Shown here: piece by piece, positions 1-6,952 of the stretch
Numbering within the stretch: position 1 is the stretch's first letter
Layout: each line of letters starts with the position of its first letter
Assembly: GCA_013202185.1 (NCBI GenBank)
Contig: JABMSA010000582.1
Span: forward strand, 1-19,898
Direction of reading: 5' to 3'
Source: Planctomycetota bacterium
GTDB taxonomy: Bacteria > Planctomycetota > PUPC01 > JABMSA01
Length of the DNA: 19,898 nucleotides
Program-made: the position numbers and the translations under genes
The notes under the pieces: generated by a model
Seen by the model: only the letters and a program-made list of their open reading frames with translations
The model's database searches: none
What the model was told of the DNA's origin: nothing

Positions 1-254
1 CCATCGGTCTGATGATGGTGGCGCTCTTGCGTTGGCTGGAAAGAGCCGACGTGTTGCGCTTTCACCAAAGCAAAACAAACGGCGACTACGTACGGGAATA
101 CCCGCAGCAGGGGCCCGGCGGGGGCGACTTCCGGAAGTTCGCGCTTGACTTCGACGCGGCAGTATATGGCGGCGCATTGTGCGACCGCCGTTCTTACGAG
201 CACATGAATATCATCTTCGAGCGAATAATCAGCGATGTCCGCAAGAGGCAGTAA
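1..254 (+). CDS. DUF4129-domain protein, C-terminal part (cut by window start)
   Basis: The reading frame is open from the first bases of the window, before the first in-window ATG at 12, so this is the 3' end of a longer gene. About 80 residues are visible. The stretch from RWLERADVLRF through REY, a charged middle and DAAVYGG, with a closing amphipathic helix, resembles the soluble C-terminal DUF4129 region that usually follows several membrane helices. It sits directly before DUF4350, MoxR and DUF58 genes, which is the context in which DUF4129 proteins are normally found. Its stop overlaps the DUF4350 start by 20 bases, suggesting coupled translation. Proteins of this family are linked to cell-envelope functions, but no reaction is known. 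The domain call rests on pattern memory plus context. Confidence 0.7.
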   Translation, partial: IGLMMVALLRWLERADVLRFHQSKTNGDYVREYPQQGPGGGDFRKFALDFDAAVYGGALCDRRSYEHMNIIFERIISDVRKRQ

Positions 255-1515
255 ATCAGACTACATAATCCTCGGGACGCTCGGGGCTTTGTCGGCAGGG
301 ATCATCCTCCTGCTCATCCTGTTTGGATGGCTCACAACCGCACGCGAGAGGGCGATAGTGCGCACGAGCCACTCGTGCAACGTCGAAGGGACGGTGGTGG
401 CATATGTCCTCTTCGAAAGGCTGGGGATGCCCGTGCAACGGTCCGAGCGCCTCTTGTTGACCGACACGCTGAAAGAGCTTGACGTTGTGCTGCTGATTGA
501 TCCCATAATCCCGCTTGGGTCGGGCGAGGTCCACGGCCTTCGAAACTGGATACGGAAGGGCGGGCTCCTGATTTGCAGCGGATGGGATGATGAGCTAGTC
601 GACATCCACGGCATCCGTCGGCATTACGAGTTCGAATCAGAATCACTGCACGACCGGCGGACCCGCCGCTGGAAAGCCAAGGTGCGCGACCGACTGCAAG
701 ACGCCGTGGAAGGCCCGGCCGCCGGCCCGCTGGCGCGCGACGTCAAGAAGGTGTCGTTTGCCTCCTCGCGGGCGCTGGATTCGGATGCCAGTGATCCCGG
801 CAACGGCAACCTGGCCCCGGTGGAAGAACTCTTGGTCGATAACGGAGGCCTGCGGATCGCCGAGCGCAAGATAGGAACCGGCCGCGTGATTGTGATTGCC
901 GACAGTTCTTTCATGTCGAACGGCAGGATCGGGAATAACGACAACGCTGTTCTGACGGCCAATCTCGTTGCCTACGCGCGGGATCGATCGCGGGGCAAAC
1001 GCGTGGCGTTCGACGAATATCATTTCGGCTTCGGCTCGCGCCCAACCGGGCGCGGCGTCATGGCCTCGATGCTCTTTACCACAAGCCCCGGCTGGTCGGT
1101 CCTGAGCCTGAGCGTTGCCGGTGTGCTTTTTCTCATCTACAAGGGACGGCGTTTTGGAACGCGACGCGAGCCCGGCCGCACAAGGCGCCGTTCGAAGCTC
1201 GAGTACGTTTATTCGGTTGGTGCCACGTACAGGAGCGCCGGCGCCAACAGGCTGGCCGCCAGGCTGATCTATCAGTGGTTCAGGCGTCGCGTCGCATTGC
1301 TGGCGGGCCTGCCCGAAACGGCCTCGATAGACGAAATAGCGCCTCGTCTTGCCAGGCGCACAGGCAAGCCGCCAAGCCGCTACGAGAAAACACTGCGAGA
1401 ATGTGAAAACGCCCTGGTGGCGGCGAAGCTGTCCGCCCAACAGGCTTCAGAGCTCATCAGGCAACTTGCTGCAATAGAATCGGAGGTCTTCGATGGACAT
1501 CAATCGCGCAAATGA
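235..1515 (+). CDS. DUF4350-domain membrane protein
   Basis: The 426-residue protein has an N-terminal membrane segment at about residues 10-33 and a second near residues 286-303. Between them lies a Rossmann-like extracytoplasmic or cytoplasmic domain. Recognisable DUF4350 features are the GGLLICSGW strand, the ADSSFMSNGRIGNNDNA segment (a glutamine-amidotransferase-like fold with no visible catalytic Cys-His pair) and FDEYHFGFG at about 260-267. After the second helix there is an Arg-rich cytoplasmic tail of about 120 residues. The start at 235 is chosen because it overlaps the upstream gene by 20 bases and places the hydrophobic helix at the N terminus; the ribosome-binding site is weak. 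It overlaps MoxR by 23 bases. The family's function is unknown; context suggests a membrane partner of the MoxR/DUF58 pair. Confidence 0.85.
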   Translation: MSARGSKSDYIILGTLGALSAGIILLLILFGWLTTARERAIVRTSHSCNVEGTVVAYVLFERLGMPVQRSERLLLTDTLKELDVVLLIDPIIPLGSGEVHGLRNWIRKGGLLICSGWDDELVDIHGIRRHYEFESESLHDRRTRRWKAKVRDRLQDAVEGPAAGPLARDVKKVSFASSRALDSDASDPGNGNLAPVEELLVDNGGLRIAERKIGTGRVIVIADSSFMSNGRIGNNDNAVLTANLVAYARDRSRGKRVAFDEYHFGFGSRPTGRGVMASMLFTTSPGWSVLSLSVAGVLFLIYKGRRFGTRREPGRTRRRSKLEYVYSVGATYRSAGANRLAARLIYQWFRRRVALLAGLPETASIDEIAPRLARRTGKPPSRYEKTLRECENALVAAKLSAQQASELIRQLAAIESEVFDGHQSRK

Positions 1516-2449
1516 GACGGCCAGGCGCGTGGTCGACGAACTGCGGAAAGTCATTGTTGGTCAGGACGAAGTGCTCGAGCAGATGGTCGCGGTGCTGCTG
1601 GCAGGTGGGCATGCGCTGCTCGAGGGCGTGCCGGGAACAGCCAAGACGCTGATGGCACGGGCGCTCTCGTGCACGACGAGCGCGTCCTTCCGACGCATAC
1701 AGTTTACGCCCGACCTCATGCCGTCGGATATTCTGGGCGTGAATATATTCAATACGGCCACCGGCGAGTTTGCTTTCAGCGCCGGTCCGATCTTTGCCGA
1801 TATAATCCTGGCCGACGAGATCAACAGGGCGCCGGCAAAAACACAGTCGGCCCTGCTCGAGTCGATGGAAGAGCGCCAGGCAACGATAGACGGCGTGCCG
1901 CACGCGATGTCCGGCATATTCACCGTGTTTGCAACGCAAAACCCGGTCGAGTTCGAGGGGACATATCCGCTGCCGGAGGCCGAACTCGACCGGTTCATGC
2001 TGAAGATCAGCGTTGATTATCCGACCGAAGAGACAGAAGGCATAATATTGGATAAGGTTGAGGCGGGCTTCAATGCATCGGACCTGTCTACGGCCCGCAT
2101 CGAGGCAATACTCGACGTGCCGGCCCTCGAGGACCTGCGCACCACGGTACGGTCGGTACACGTAGAACAGCCCGTGCGACGTTACGCGACGCAGATCGTG
2201 CGCGCGACCCGATCGATGCCGCAGGTGTCGCTTGGCGCCAGCCCGCGCGCCGCTGTGATGCTCATGCTGGCTGCCAAGGCCAATGCGGTGATCAGCGGCA
2301 GGGAGTACGTGTCGCCCGACGACGTAAAGGCTATGGCGGCGCCGGTTCTCCGCCACAGGTTGATAATTCTTCCGGAGTTCGAAGTGGAGGGCCGCACCGC
2401 CGACGATTGCATCAGGGAGCTGCTGTTGGCCATTGAGGTTCCGAGGTAA
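1493..2449 (+). CDS. MoxR-family AAA+ ATPase
   Basis: The protein has 318 residues, normal for MoxR. Walker A is GVPGTAKT at about 45-52, Walker B is IILADE at about 104-109, followed by INRAPAKTQSALLESMEE. Sensor 1 is ATQNP at about 147-151, and the MoxR signature GTYPLPEAELDRFM follows at about 156-169. The C-terminal lid domain is complete. A strong GGAGG (1482-1486) lies 6 bases before the ATG. MoxR ATPases act as chaperone-like remodelling enzymes, often for proteins with von Willebrand A domains; the next gene, 3 bases on, encodes such a protein (DUF58). The function here is inferred from that pairing and from the surrounding membrane genes. All ATPase motifs are intact. Confidence 0.95.
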   Translation: MDINRANETARRVVDELRKVIVGQDEVLEQMVAVLLAGGHALLEGVPGTAKTLMARALSCTTSASFRRIQFTPDLMPSDILGVNIFNTATGEFAFSAGPIFADIILADEINRAPAKTQSALLESMEERQATIDGVPHAMSGIFTVFATQNPVEFEGTYPLPEAELDRFMLKISVDYPTEETEGIILDKVEAGFNASDLSTARIEAILDVPALEDLRTTVRSVHVEQPVRRYATQIVRATRSMPQVSLGASPRAAVMLMLAAKANAVISGREYVSPDDVKAMAAPVLRHRLIILPEFEVEGRTADDCIRELLLAIEVPR

Positions 2450-2452
2450 GCA

Positions 2453-3763
2453 ATGCTACCTTCCCCGCGACTCATCATCCTGGTGATGGCCGCCGCGCCG
2501 CTGTTCCTGGGCGGGGCGCTATTCGACCCGTTCGTGGCCATCGGCGTGATCTACGTGACGGCACTGAGCGTGTACGCAGTGATCGATGCGCTGCTGCTGC
2601 CGCGGCGGAAGTCCGTGGAGGTGGAGCGCATTGTGCCCGAGCGCCTGTCGCTGGGGGCGCCTACGCGGATCGTCTTCGAGGTCCGCAATCGGTGCCGCAG
2701 GCCGGTGAAAATTCATCTTGCGGAGGACCTCCCGGAGCACATGAATGCCGAGCCGGCGCACTGCGTCGGAATGCTCGCCAGCGGCGCACGTGGAACGTTC
2801 GAGTATCGGCTCACCGCGCGCAAGCGCGGGCGCTACGACCTGGGCACCGTTGACGTGCGCGTTCTGCCACTGACCGGCCTCTTCTACCGCCAGTTCAGGC
2901 TTCGGCTTTCGACGCAGTTGGAGGTCTTTCCGAACCTGGTCAATCTCAAGCGTTACGAACTGCTGCTGAGGCGCGGCCTCTCCTACGAGCAGGGGGTGGC
3001 GCGGATCAAGCAGCAGGGGCAGGGGACCGAGTTTGAAAGCATGAGGCATCACACGCCCGGCGATGGGATGTCTCGAGTCGATTGGAAGGCGACGGCCAAG
3101 CGCAGGCGATTGATCGTGAGGAATTACCAGCCCGAGCGGCAACAAAGCGTGCTCGTCGCCATCGACGTGGGCCGGGCCACAGCCGGAGAGTTCGAAGGGC
3201 TCAGCCGCCTCGACTACTACGTCAATGCCGTGCTCATGCTCGCCTACGTGGCGATGCACCAGAGCGACTGGTTCAGCCTGGTGGCGTTCAGTGATCGCAT
3301 AGAAAGTTACCTGCCTCCGGTCAAGCGCCTCAAGAACATTGACAAGGTGGCGCGTGCCCTCTACGAACTGGAGCCGCGACTTGTGGAAGCCGACTACACG
3401 GCCTTTGCTCGGTTTGTGGCCGCACAAAACCGCAAACGCAGCCTGATATGCCTGATGACCGACGTGATCGACAAGGACGCCAGCGGCATCATGATGAGCT
3501 GTATGGCCCGTTTCGCACGCCATCACCTGCCGCTGACAATTACGCTCTCGGACCCCGAAGTAAAGGCGGCGGCCGAAGAGCCCCTGGCACACGGGCCCGA
3601 TATCTTCAGCAAGGCCGTTGCCCTTGACGTCCTCGAGGCCCGCGCGGAGGCTCTGGCAGCAATGCGCCGGCAGGGAGTCGGCGTGCTCGAGGCCCACCCG
3701 CACGCCGTCATGCCGGATTTGATCAATCGTTACCTGCTGATAAAGTCGGCCCGCCGGCTATGA
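2453..3763 (+). CDS. DUF58 protein with von Willebrand A-like domain
   Basis: The protein has 436 residues. There are hydrophobic segments at about 7-25 and 27-50, a beta-sandwich-like region at about 55-160, and then the DUF58 core GTEFESMRHHTPGD, RVDWKATAK at about 191-216. The vWA-like domain starts at VLVAIDVGRATAG (about 233-245). The metal-site motif is normally DxSxS, but here it reads DVGRA, so classic MIDAS metal binding is doubtful; such substitutions also occur in other DUF58 proteins. It starts 3 bases after the MoxR stop and is almost certainly co-translated with it. It is probably the partner or substrate of the MoxR ATPase at the membrane. Its last 41 bases overlap the end of the opposite-strand SpoIIM gene. 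Confidence 0.92.
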   Translation: MLPSPRLIILVMAAAPLFLGGALFDPFVAIGVIYVTALSVYAVIDALLLPRRKSVEVERIVPERLSLGAPTRIVFEVRNRCRRPVKIHLAEDLPEHMNAEPAHCVGMLASGARGTFEYRLTARKRGRYDLGTVDVRVLPLTGLFYRQFRLRLSTQLEVFPNLVNLKRYELLLRRGLSYEQGVARIKQQGQGTEFESMRHHTPGDGMSRVDWKATAKRRRLIVRNYQPERQQSVLVAIDVGRATAGEFEGLSRLDYYVNAVLMLAYVAMHQSDWFSLVAFSDRIESYLPPVKRLKNIDKVARALYELEPRLVEADYTAFARFVAAQNRKRSLICLMTDVIDKDASGIMMSCMARFARHHLPLTITLSDPEVKAAAEEPLAHGPDIFSKAVALDVLEARAEALAAMRRQGVGVLEAHPHAVMPDLINRYLLIKSARRL

Positions 3764-4757
3764 TGCCGGGCCGGCCCGAGCCGGCCGCGGGACGTGCTCG
3801 CCCGAGCAATAGAAGGTACGCCAACGCCGCTGTACCAGTGATAAGCCCCACTGCGATTTTCGCATCCCCGGAAATGTAGCTCGGCGTTACGAAACCCTCG
3901 ATTATCCCCGCGATCACGAACATTGGTATAGTGCCCAGGACCAGGAAGACGGCGTCTTTTGCGCCGGCGCGCAACGAAGCTTTTCGCGTGAGGGCGCCGG
4001 GGATCGCCAGCGACAGCCCCATCCGCAGCCCGGCACCCCCGGCGATCAGAATGGCCATGATCTCGAGCACGCCATGCGGAGTGAGGTTTGCCCAGCACGC
4101 ATAGGCCTGGTTGTGATTGGTGAAGTGAGCGATGAATGCACCGAGCATCGTGCCATTGACCAGCAGGACGTAGCAGGTTCCAATGCCGCCGGTGATCCCG
4201 AAAGCGAAGGCATTGAACGCCACGGAGATGTTGTTGACCATCAGGCCCGCAGCCATGGGCGCGTGAGGCATTCTCCGGTATCGTTCGCTCATGTCTTCGG
4301 CCGACATCCCCTTCTCGCCGTCGACCATGTCGAGCTGCTCGGCAATGAAAACGTGTATGAGCGACGGCCGAAGCTGCACGGTAACGTACGCGCCCAGCCC
4401 GCTGACGAAAAACATGGCGACCGAGAAGACTACATAGGGCCAAAGCCGACGAAAATGACGAGGATAATCGGTCGAGAAGAAGCGCATCAGCGTTGGGAGC
4501 ACCTTTGTGCGCCGCCGCTTATAGAGCAGGCCATGCGCGGCAATGGCAATCCGGTTGATTCGTTCTTGCGTTGTCCGATCGAGCTTGTACATCCTTGCGC
4601 GGGCCGCGTCTATCGCCACTGCCGGGTACAAGCGTGTCAGTTCGTGCAGTTCCTTCTCTGCAAGAACTCTCACGCCTCTGCTTCCTGTTCGAGCGATTAG
4701 TTGCTCGAGGCGCTCCCATGCGGGCTTTCGAGTTTGGATGAACCATGCAGGTGTCAT
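3723..4757 (-). CDS. Stage II sporulation protein M-like (SpoIIM/DUF95) membrane protein
   Basis: The 344-residue protein begins MTPAWFIQTRKPAWERLEQL. The frame is open further upstream, but the chosen ATG overlaps the RDD stop in ATGA (4754-4757), and the upstream extension is low-complexity Arg/Pro sequence that is a shadow of the RDD gene. A basic N-terminal helical region (1-105) precedes a first membrane helix at about 107-128. A soluble loop follows, then further helices from about 170 to 318. Conserved DUF95 features are NNISVAFNAFAFG, the GTCYVLLVNGTMLG segment and PHGVLEIMAILIAGGAGL. Despite the name, most members belong to non-sporulating bacteria and accompany RDD and MoxR/DUF58 genes. 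A membrane-remodelling or transport role is inferred only. Its 3' end overlaps DUF58. Confidence 0.92.
   Translation of the reverse strand: MTPAWFIQTRKPAWERLEQLIARTGSRGVRVLAEKELHELTRLYPAVAIDAARARMYKLDRTTQERINRIAIAAHGLLYKRRRTKVLPTLMRFFSTDYPRHFRRLWPYVVFSVAMFFVSGLGAYVTVQLRPSLIHVFIAEQLDMVDGEKGMSAEDMSERYRRMPHAPMAAGLMVNNISVAFNAFAFGITGGIGTCYVLLVNGTMLGAFIAHFTNHNQAYACWANLTPHGVLEIMAILIAGGAGLRMGLSLAIPGALTRKASLRAGAKDAVFLVLGTIPMFVIAGIIEGFVTPSYISGDAKIAVGLITGTAALAYLLLLGRARPAAGSGRPGIIAGGPTLSAGND
3769..3786. other. GC-rich inverted repeat just after the DUF58 stop
   Basis: GGCCGGC (3769-3775), loop CCGA, GCCGGCC (3780-3786): a perfect 7-bp stem starting 6 bases after the DUF58 stop. No T-run follows on either strand, so it is not a standard rho-independent terminator. 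It also lies inside the C-terminal codons of the minus-strand SpoIIM gene. It could slow or end transcription between the convergent operons, or simply reflect GC-rich coding sequence. Confidence 0.3.
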
Positions 4758-5572
4758 TGCTGATCGCTTTGCTGTTGCTCTTCCTTTGTTTCTTCCTGTT
4801 CGGCCCGGGCGCCTTTGCTTACGAACCCGCGGACGTATTCCTCGAGCGCCTCGAGGGATTGGCCCTCGAGTTGATGACCGGTGCGCTCCAGGATCGGCCC
4901 AAGCAGACGAGGAAGCACGCGCTGGCGGGCCTCCTCGGTGAACTGCGAGCGCCTTGCCCAGTAGTTGCGCAAGATGTTGTACTCCCGCGGCGTGAGTCCG
5001 GTTGTCCGCAATGCTTCGGGGGTTATCTCGGCTTCCCACGTTGCCGCGAGGCGCTTGTTGGCGCGGGCGGAGTAGTCGCGGTCTTGCTCTGTGATAACGA
5101 CCGTGCCCGCAGCCATGTCGCCGAGCCGTTGTGCTTTTTTGCTGAAGAACATGAACAGGCCCGCAATGCCGTAGAATCCGAATCCGTCGACGGGGCGCAG
5201 CAGGTTTCGAATGGCGACGTCTGTGAAGGTGATCGGGCCGCCGCCGACCCTGACCACACGGATTTTCATGTGCTTCTTTCCCAGCGTCCGGCCGTTGCCG
5301 CGCAACTCGAAAAAAACGAAATAGCCCCAGTACACAATAAAGAACACGAGAATGAGAAACGCAACAACCACAGTGCTTGCCGCGCCGATGATCTTATCCT
5401 CGTCGAGGATGTCCACTCCCCATGCAGCAAGGAAGAGCAGAAACAGAACAATGTACGCGGCCAGCAGCACGAGATTATCGAGCAGGCCGGCGAGGAAGCG
5501 CGAGCCTATGCCGGCCAGCCGCCGCTCCAGTTCAACGTTCTCCGGCGTTTCTATCAGATCGTAGTCCAGCAT
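4754..5572 (-). CDS. RDD-family membrane protein
   Basis: The 272-residue protein has the RDD pattern: RFLAGLLDNLVL at about 25-36 (Arg, then Asp in the first membrane helix), a second helix at about 67-88, GRTLGKKHMKIRVVR at about 94-108, then RNLLRPVDG and KAQRLGDMAAGT. A third hydrophobic stretch lies at about 131-143. The C-terminal third (about 160-272) is soluble and ends in a Glu/Gln-rich tail, longer than in minimal RDD proteins. It is the first gene of a two-gene operon and its stop overlaps the SpoIIM start by 4 bases. A good promoter lies upstream at 5626-5654. The only purine-rich ribosome site, GGAGGT, is 13 bases before the ATG, which is long. Some RDD proteins have been linked to ion transport; no substrate can be read here. 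Confidence 0.92.
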   Translation of the reverse strand: MLDYDLIETPENVELERRLAGIGSRFLAGLLDNLVLLAAYIVLFLLFLAAWGVDILDEDKIIGAASTVVVAFLILVFFIVYWGYFVFFELRGNGRTLGKKHMKIRVVRVGGGPITFTDVAIRNLLRPVDGFGFYGIAGLFMFFSKKAQRLGDMAAGTVVITEQDRDYSARANKRLAATWEAEITPEALRTTGLTPREYNILRNYWARRSQFTEEARQRVLPRLLGPILERTGHQLEGQSLEALEEYVRGFVSKGARAEQEETKEEQQQSDQQ

Positions 5573-5625
5573 GCTTCGCGTGCCGACCTCCAGGTGGTCT
5601 GCCGACGTCTGTGCCTGTGTACCTC

Positions 5626-5654
5626 AATATAAAAGAAAACGTTGCGAGTGTCAA
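5626..5654 (-). promoter_or_regulatory. Sigma-70-type promoter for the RDD-SpoIIM operon
   Basis: Read on the minus strand: TTGACA (5649-5654), a spacer of exactly 17 bases, then TATATT (5626-5631). The expected start of transcription is near 5619, giving a leader of about 47 bases before the RDD ATG. The -35 matches the consensus fully and the -10 at five of six positions. The surrounding bases are locally AT-rich in an otherwise GC-rich window. Confidence 0.75.
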
Positions 5655-5728
5655 GCAGAAAGCGCAAAGATTCAGCACGAACGGTTCGGGCCTTGTTTCC
5701 GGTCACGGGTATTCTTGGCGAGTCTGCC

Positions 5729-5944
5729 TTACCCCTCCGCATTCATGGCCTGCTCGAGGAACTCCTGCACTTTCACCGGTGAGCCTGTCCGGCTGCTCTG
5801 GATGGCGGAGAAAACGAGTGCAACGGACTGTAGGTTGGCCTGCACGTTGGTTTCCATCGGTCCTCCGCCGTCGAGCCAGTGGCAGGCCATGGTCAAACCC
5901 TTTCTTCCGCGGGGATTGCCTTGCTGTGGGCGGGCTCGTGCAGA
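5729..5944 (-). pseudogene. Remnant of a Gfo/Idh/MocA-family oxidoreductase (C-terminal end)
   Basis: This minus-strand frame is open from just after an in-frame stop (5945-5947) to TAA at 5729-5731. The part from an ATG at 5888-5890 codes for 53 residues, MACHWLDGGGPMETNVQANL onward, then AIQSSRTGSPVKVQEFLEQA. That matches the usual C-terminal pattern of Gfo/Idh/MocA oxidoreductases: a helix, then G-x-P-x-E-T, a long helix, S-x-x-TG-x-x-V. No NAD-binding Rossmann domain is present; only about 50 bases separate it from the ThuA stop. It therefore looks like a deletion remnant following ThuA on the same strand. A reading frame in another phase runs from the ThuA end to 2 bases before this ATG and could hold more of the broken gene. 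A purine-rich AAAGGG precedes the ATG, so a short peptide could still be made. Confidence 0.55.
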
Positions 5945-5996
5945 TCATCGACGAACACCTTTTCACGGAGGAGGCTTTCCATTTCCCGGTCATCTC

Positions 5997-6671
5997 TCAC
6001 AGCCTTTGTGCCACCCACTGAATCCCCCGGGCCAGGACCTCGCGGAAGTTGGGATCGACGAATGTGTCGTTGTCGTGGCCCGATTGAAAGCAGAACACGC
6101 GCGCGTTCTTGTGCTGCCGTGTCCATGCGATTGTCTTCATGCTTGTTGGGTTGTCGGTGGTCAGAAGTGCGTGGCTGCCTTCGCCGGGGTCGTCCATCTT
6201 GTAGGTTTCATCGATCATTTCCCACGGCTGCAGGCCCTTCGTGATGGGGTGATCGGCGTCTGCAATTGCCACCCGCACCGTCTGGCCGATGTCGTAGCCG
6301 AAGCTGCGGCCCTGGATGCCGCAGATGTCGGACCAAAGCTGCCACTCGGGAAACGCAAGGATCGCATGATGCAGCACCGCTATTCCCTGGGCGGTTTCGC
6401 CGAGCTGTTCGATGGCTTGTTGTATTCCCTGTGCCCACCAGCCGACTTCGGTTGTGCCGGGTGTTTCGACGTGGAAGTTGTAGAAAACCACGGCGTCGTA
6501 GTCCTTGCGAACCTTGCCGGCGTCGGCGGCGAAATCTTCCAGCGGCTGAATGTAGGGGTCGATCTCGGGGATGCTGCGAAACAGCGCGTGGAAGCTCGGC
6601 ACGTCGAAAGGATGCCGGCCGGTGAGTATTGCGGTCCTGATCTTCTTCGTCGTCTGAAACGTTTCCGTCAT
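5997..6671 (-). CDS. ThuA-like domain protein
   Basis: The 224-residue protein matches the ThuA-like class I glutamine-amidotransferase-like fold: RTAILTGRHPFD at the start, YDAVVFYNFH at about 58-67, GIAVLHHAILAFPEW at about 96-110, HPITKGLQPWEMIDETYKM at about 141-159, and RVFCFQSGHDNDTF near the end. No nucleophile-elbow cysteine is visible, as is usual for ThuA, so it is not a working amidotransferase. There is no signal peptide. GGAG lies 6 bases before the ATG. ThuA proteins occur beside Gfo/Idh/MocA oxidoreductases and sugar isomerases in sugar-degradation operons, with no proven reaction. Here both flanks hold remnants of such genes, so this gene may be an orphan survivor. Confidence 0.88.
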   Translation of the reverse strand: MTETFQTTKKIRTAILTGRHPFDVPSFHALFRSIPEIDPYIQPLEDFAADAGKVRKDYDAVVFYNFHVETPGTTEVGWWAQGIQQAIEQLGETAQGIAVLHHAILAFPEWQLWSDICGIQGRSFGYDIGQTVRVAIADADHPITKGLQPWEMIDETYKMDDPGEGSHALLTTDNPTSMKTIAWTRQHKNARVFCFQSGHDNDTFVDPNFREVLARGIQWVAQRL

Positions 6672-6685
6672 TGGATTCTCCGGTG

Positions 6686-6778
6686 TTACTTGTTAAAGCG
6701 GATAGCCTTGAACTTTTTCATCTGCTGGGTGATGCCCGCCTCGGTGGGGAGGCGCTCCATGCTCGAGGCGCCGTAGCA
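6686..6778 (-). pseudogene. Remnant of an unidentified gene upstream of ThuA (C-terminal codons)
   Basis: On the minus strand the frame reads YGASSMERLPTEAGITQQMK and on to a stop TAA at 6686-6688, 14 bases before the ThuA ATG. An in-frame stop at 6779-6781 closes the frame after about 30 codons. The plus-strand promoter and esterase gene begin about 90 bases further on. The peptide has the look of a genuine protein C terminus, perhaps of a TIM-barrel sugar isomerase/epimerase, and lies at normal operon spacing to ThuA. The family identity is a guess. It may instead be chance coding. Confidence 0.35.
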
Positions 6779-6863
6779 TCAGGCGGGTCTGGCGCCGGAT
6801 AGCGCTCCACCACTTGCCATGCAGGTGCGAGACCGGTCAATCTGATAATGCGGCAAATTCACC

Positions 6864-6894
6864 TTGACATTCTCCAGCCAATATGATATATAAT
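6864..6894 (+). promoter_or_regulatory. Sigma-70-type promoter for the SGNH hydrolase gene
   Basis: TTGACA at 6864-6869 and TATAAT at 6889-6894, spacer 19 bases; an overlapping TATATA at 6887-6892 would give a 17-base spacer. Expected transcription start is near 6900. Because an in-frame ATG at 6893 falls inside the -10 element, this supports the downstream ATG at 6953 as the true start. The tract is clearly AT-rich against its surroundings. Confidence 0.7.
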
Positions 6895-6952
6895 GAGCCG
6901 TACGTTGTCAAGAAGAAGAATCGAAAAAACACAAGCGCAACCGGGAGCCTCG

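Noticed and set aside
4758..5039. N-terminal extension of SpoIIM in the open frame
   Set aside because: It is antisense-free but lies entirely within the RDD coding region in another phase, is Arg/Pro-rich, and the ATGA overlap gives a natural start.
6893..6952. Earlier ATG for the SGNH hydrolase
   Set aside because: It overlaps the -10 promoter element and would bury the signal peptide behind a basic segment.
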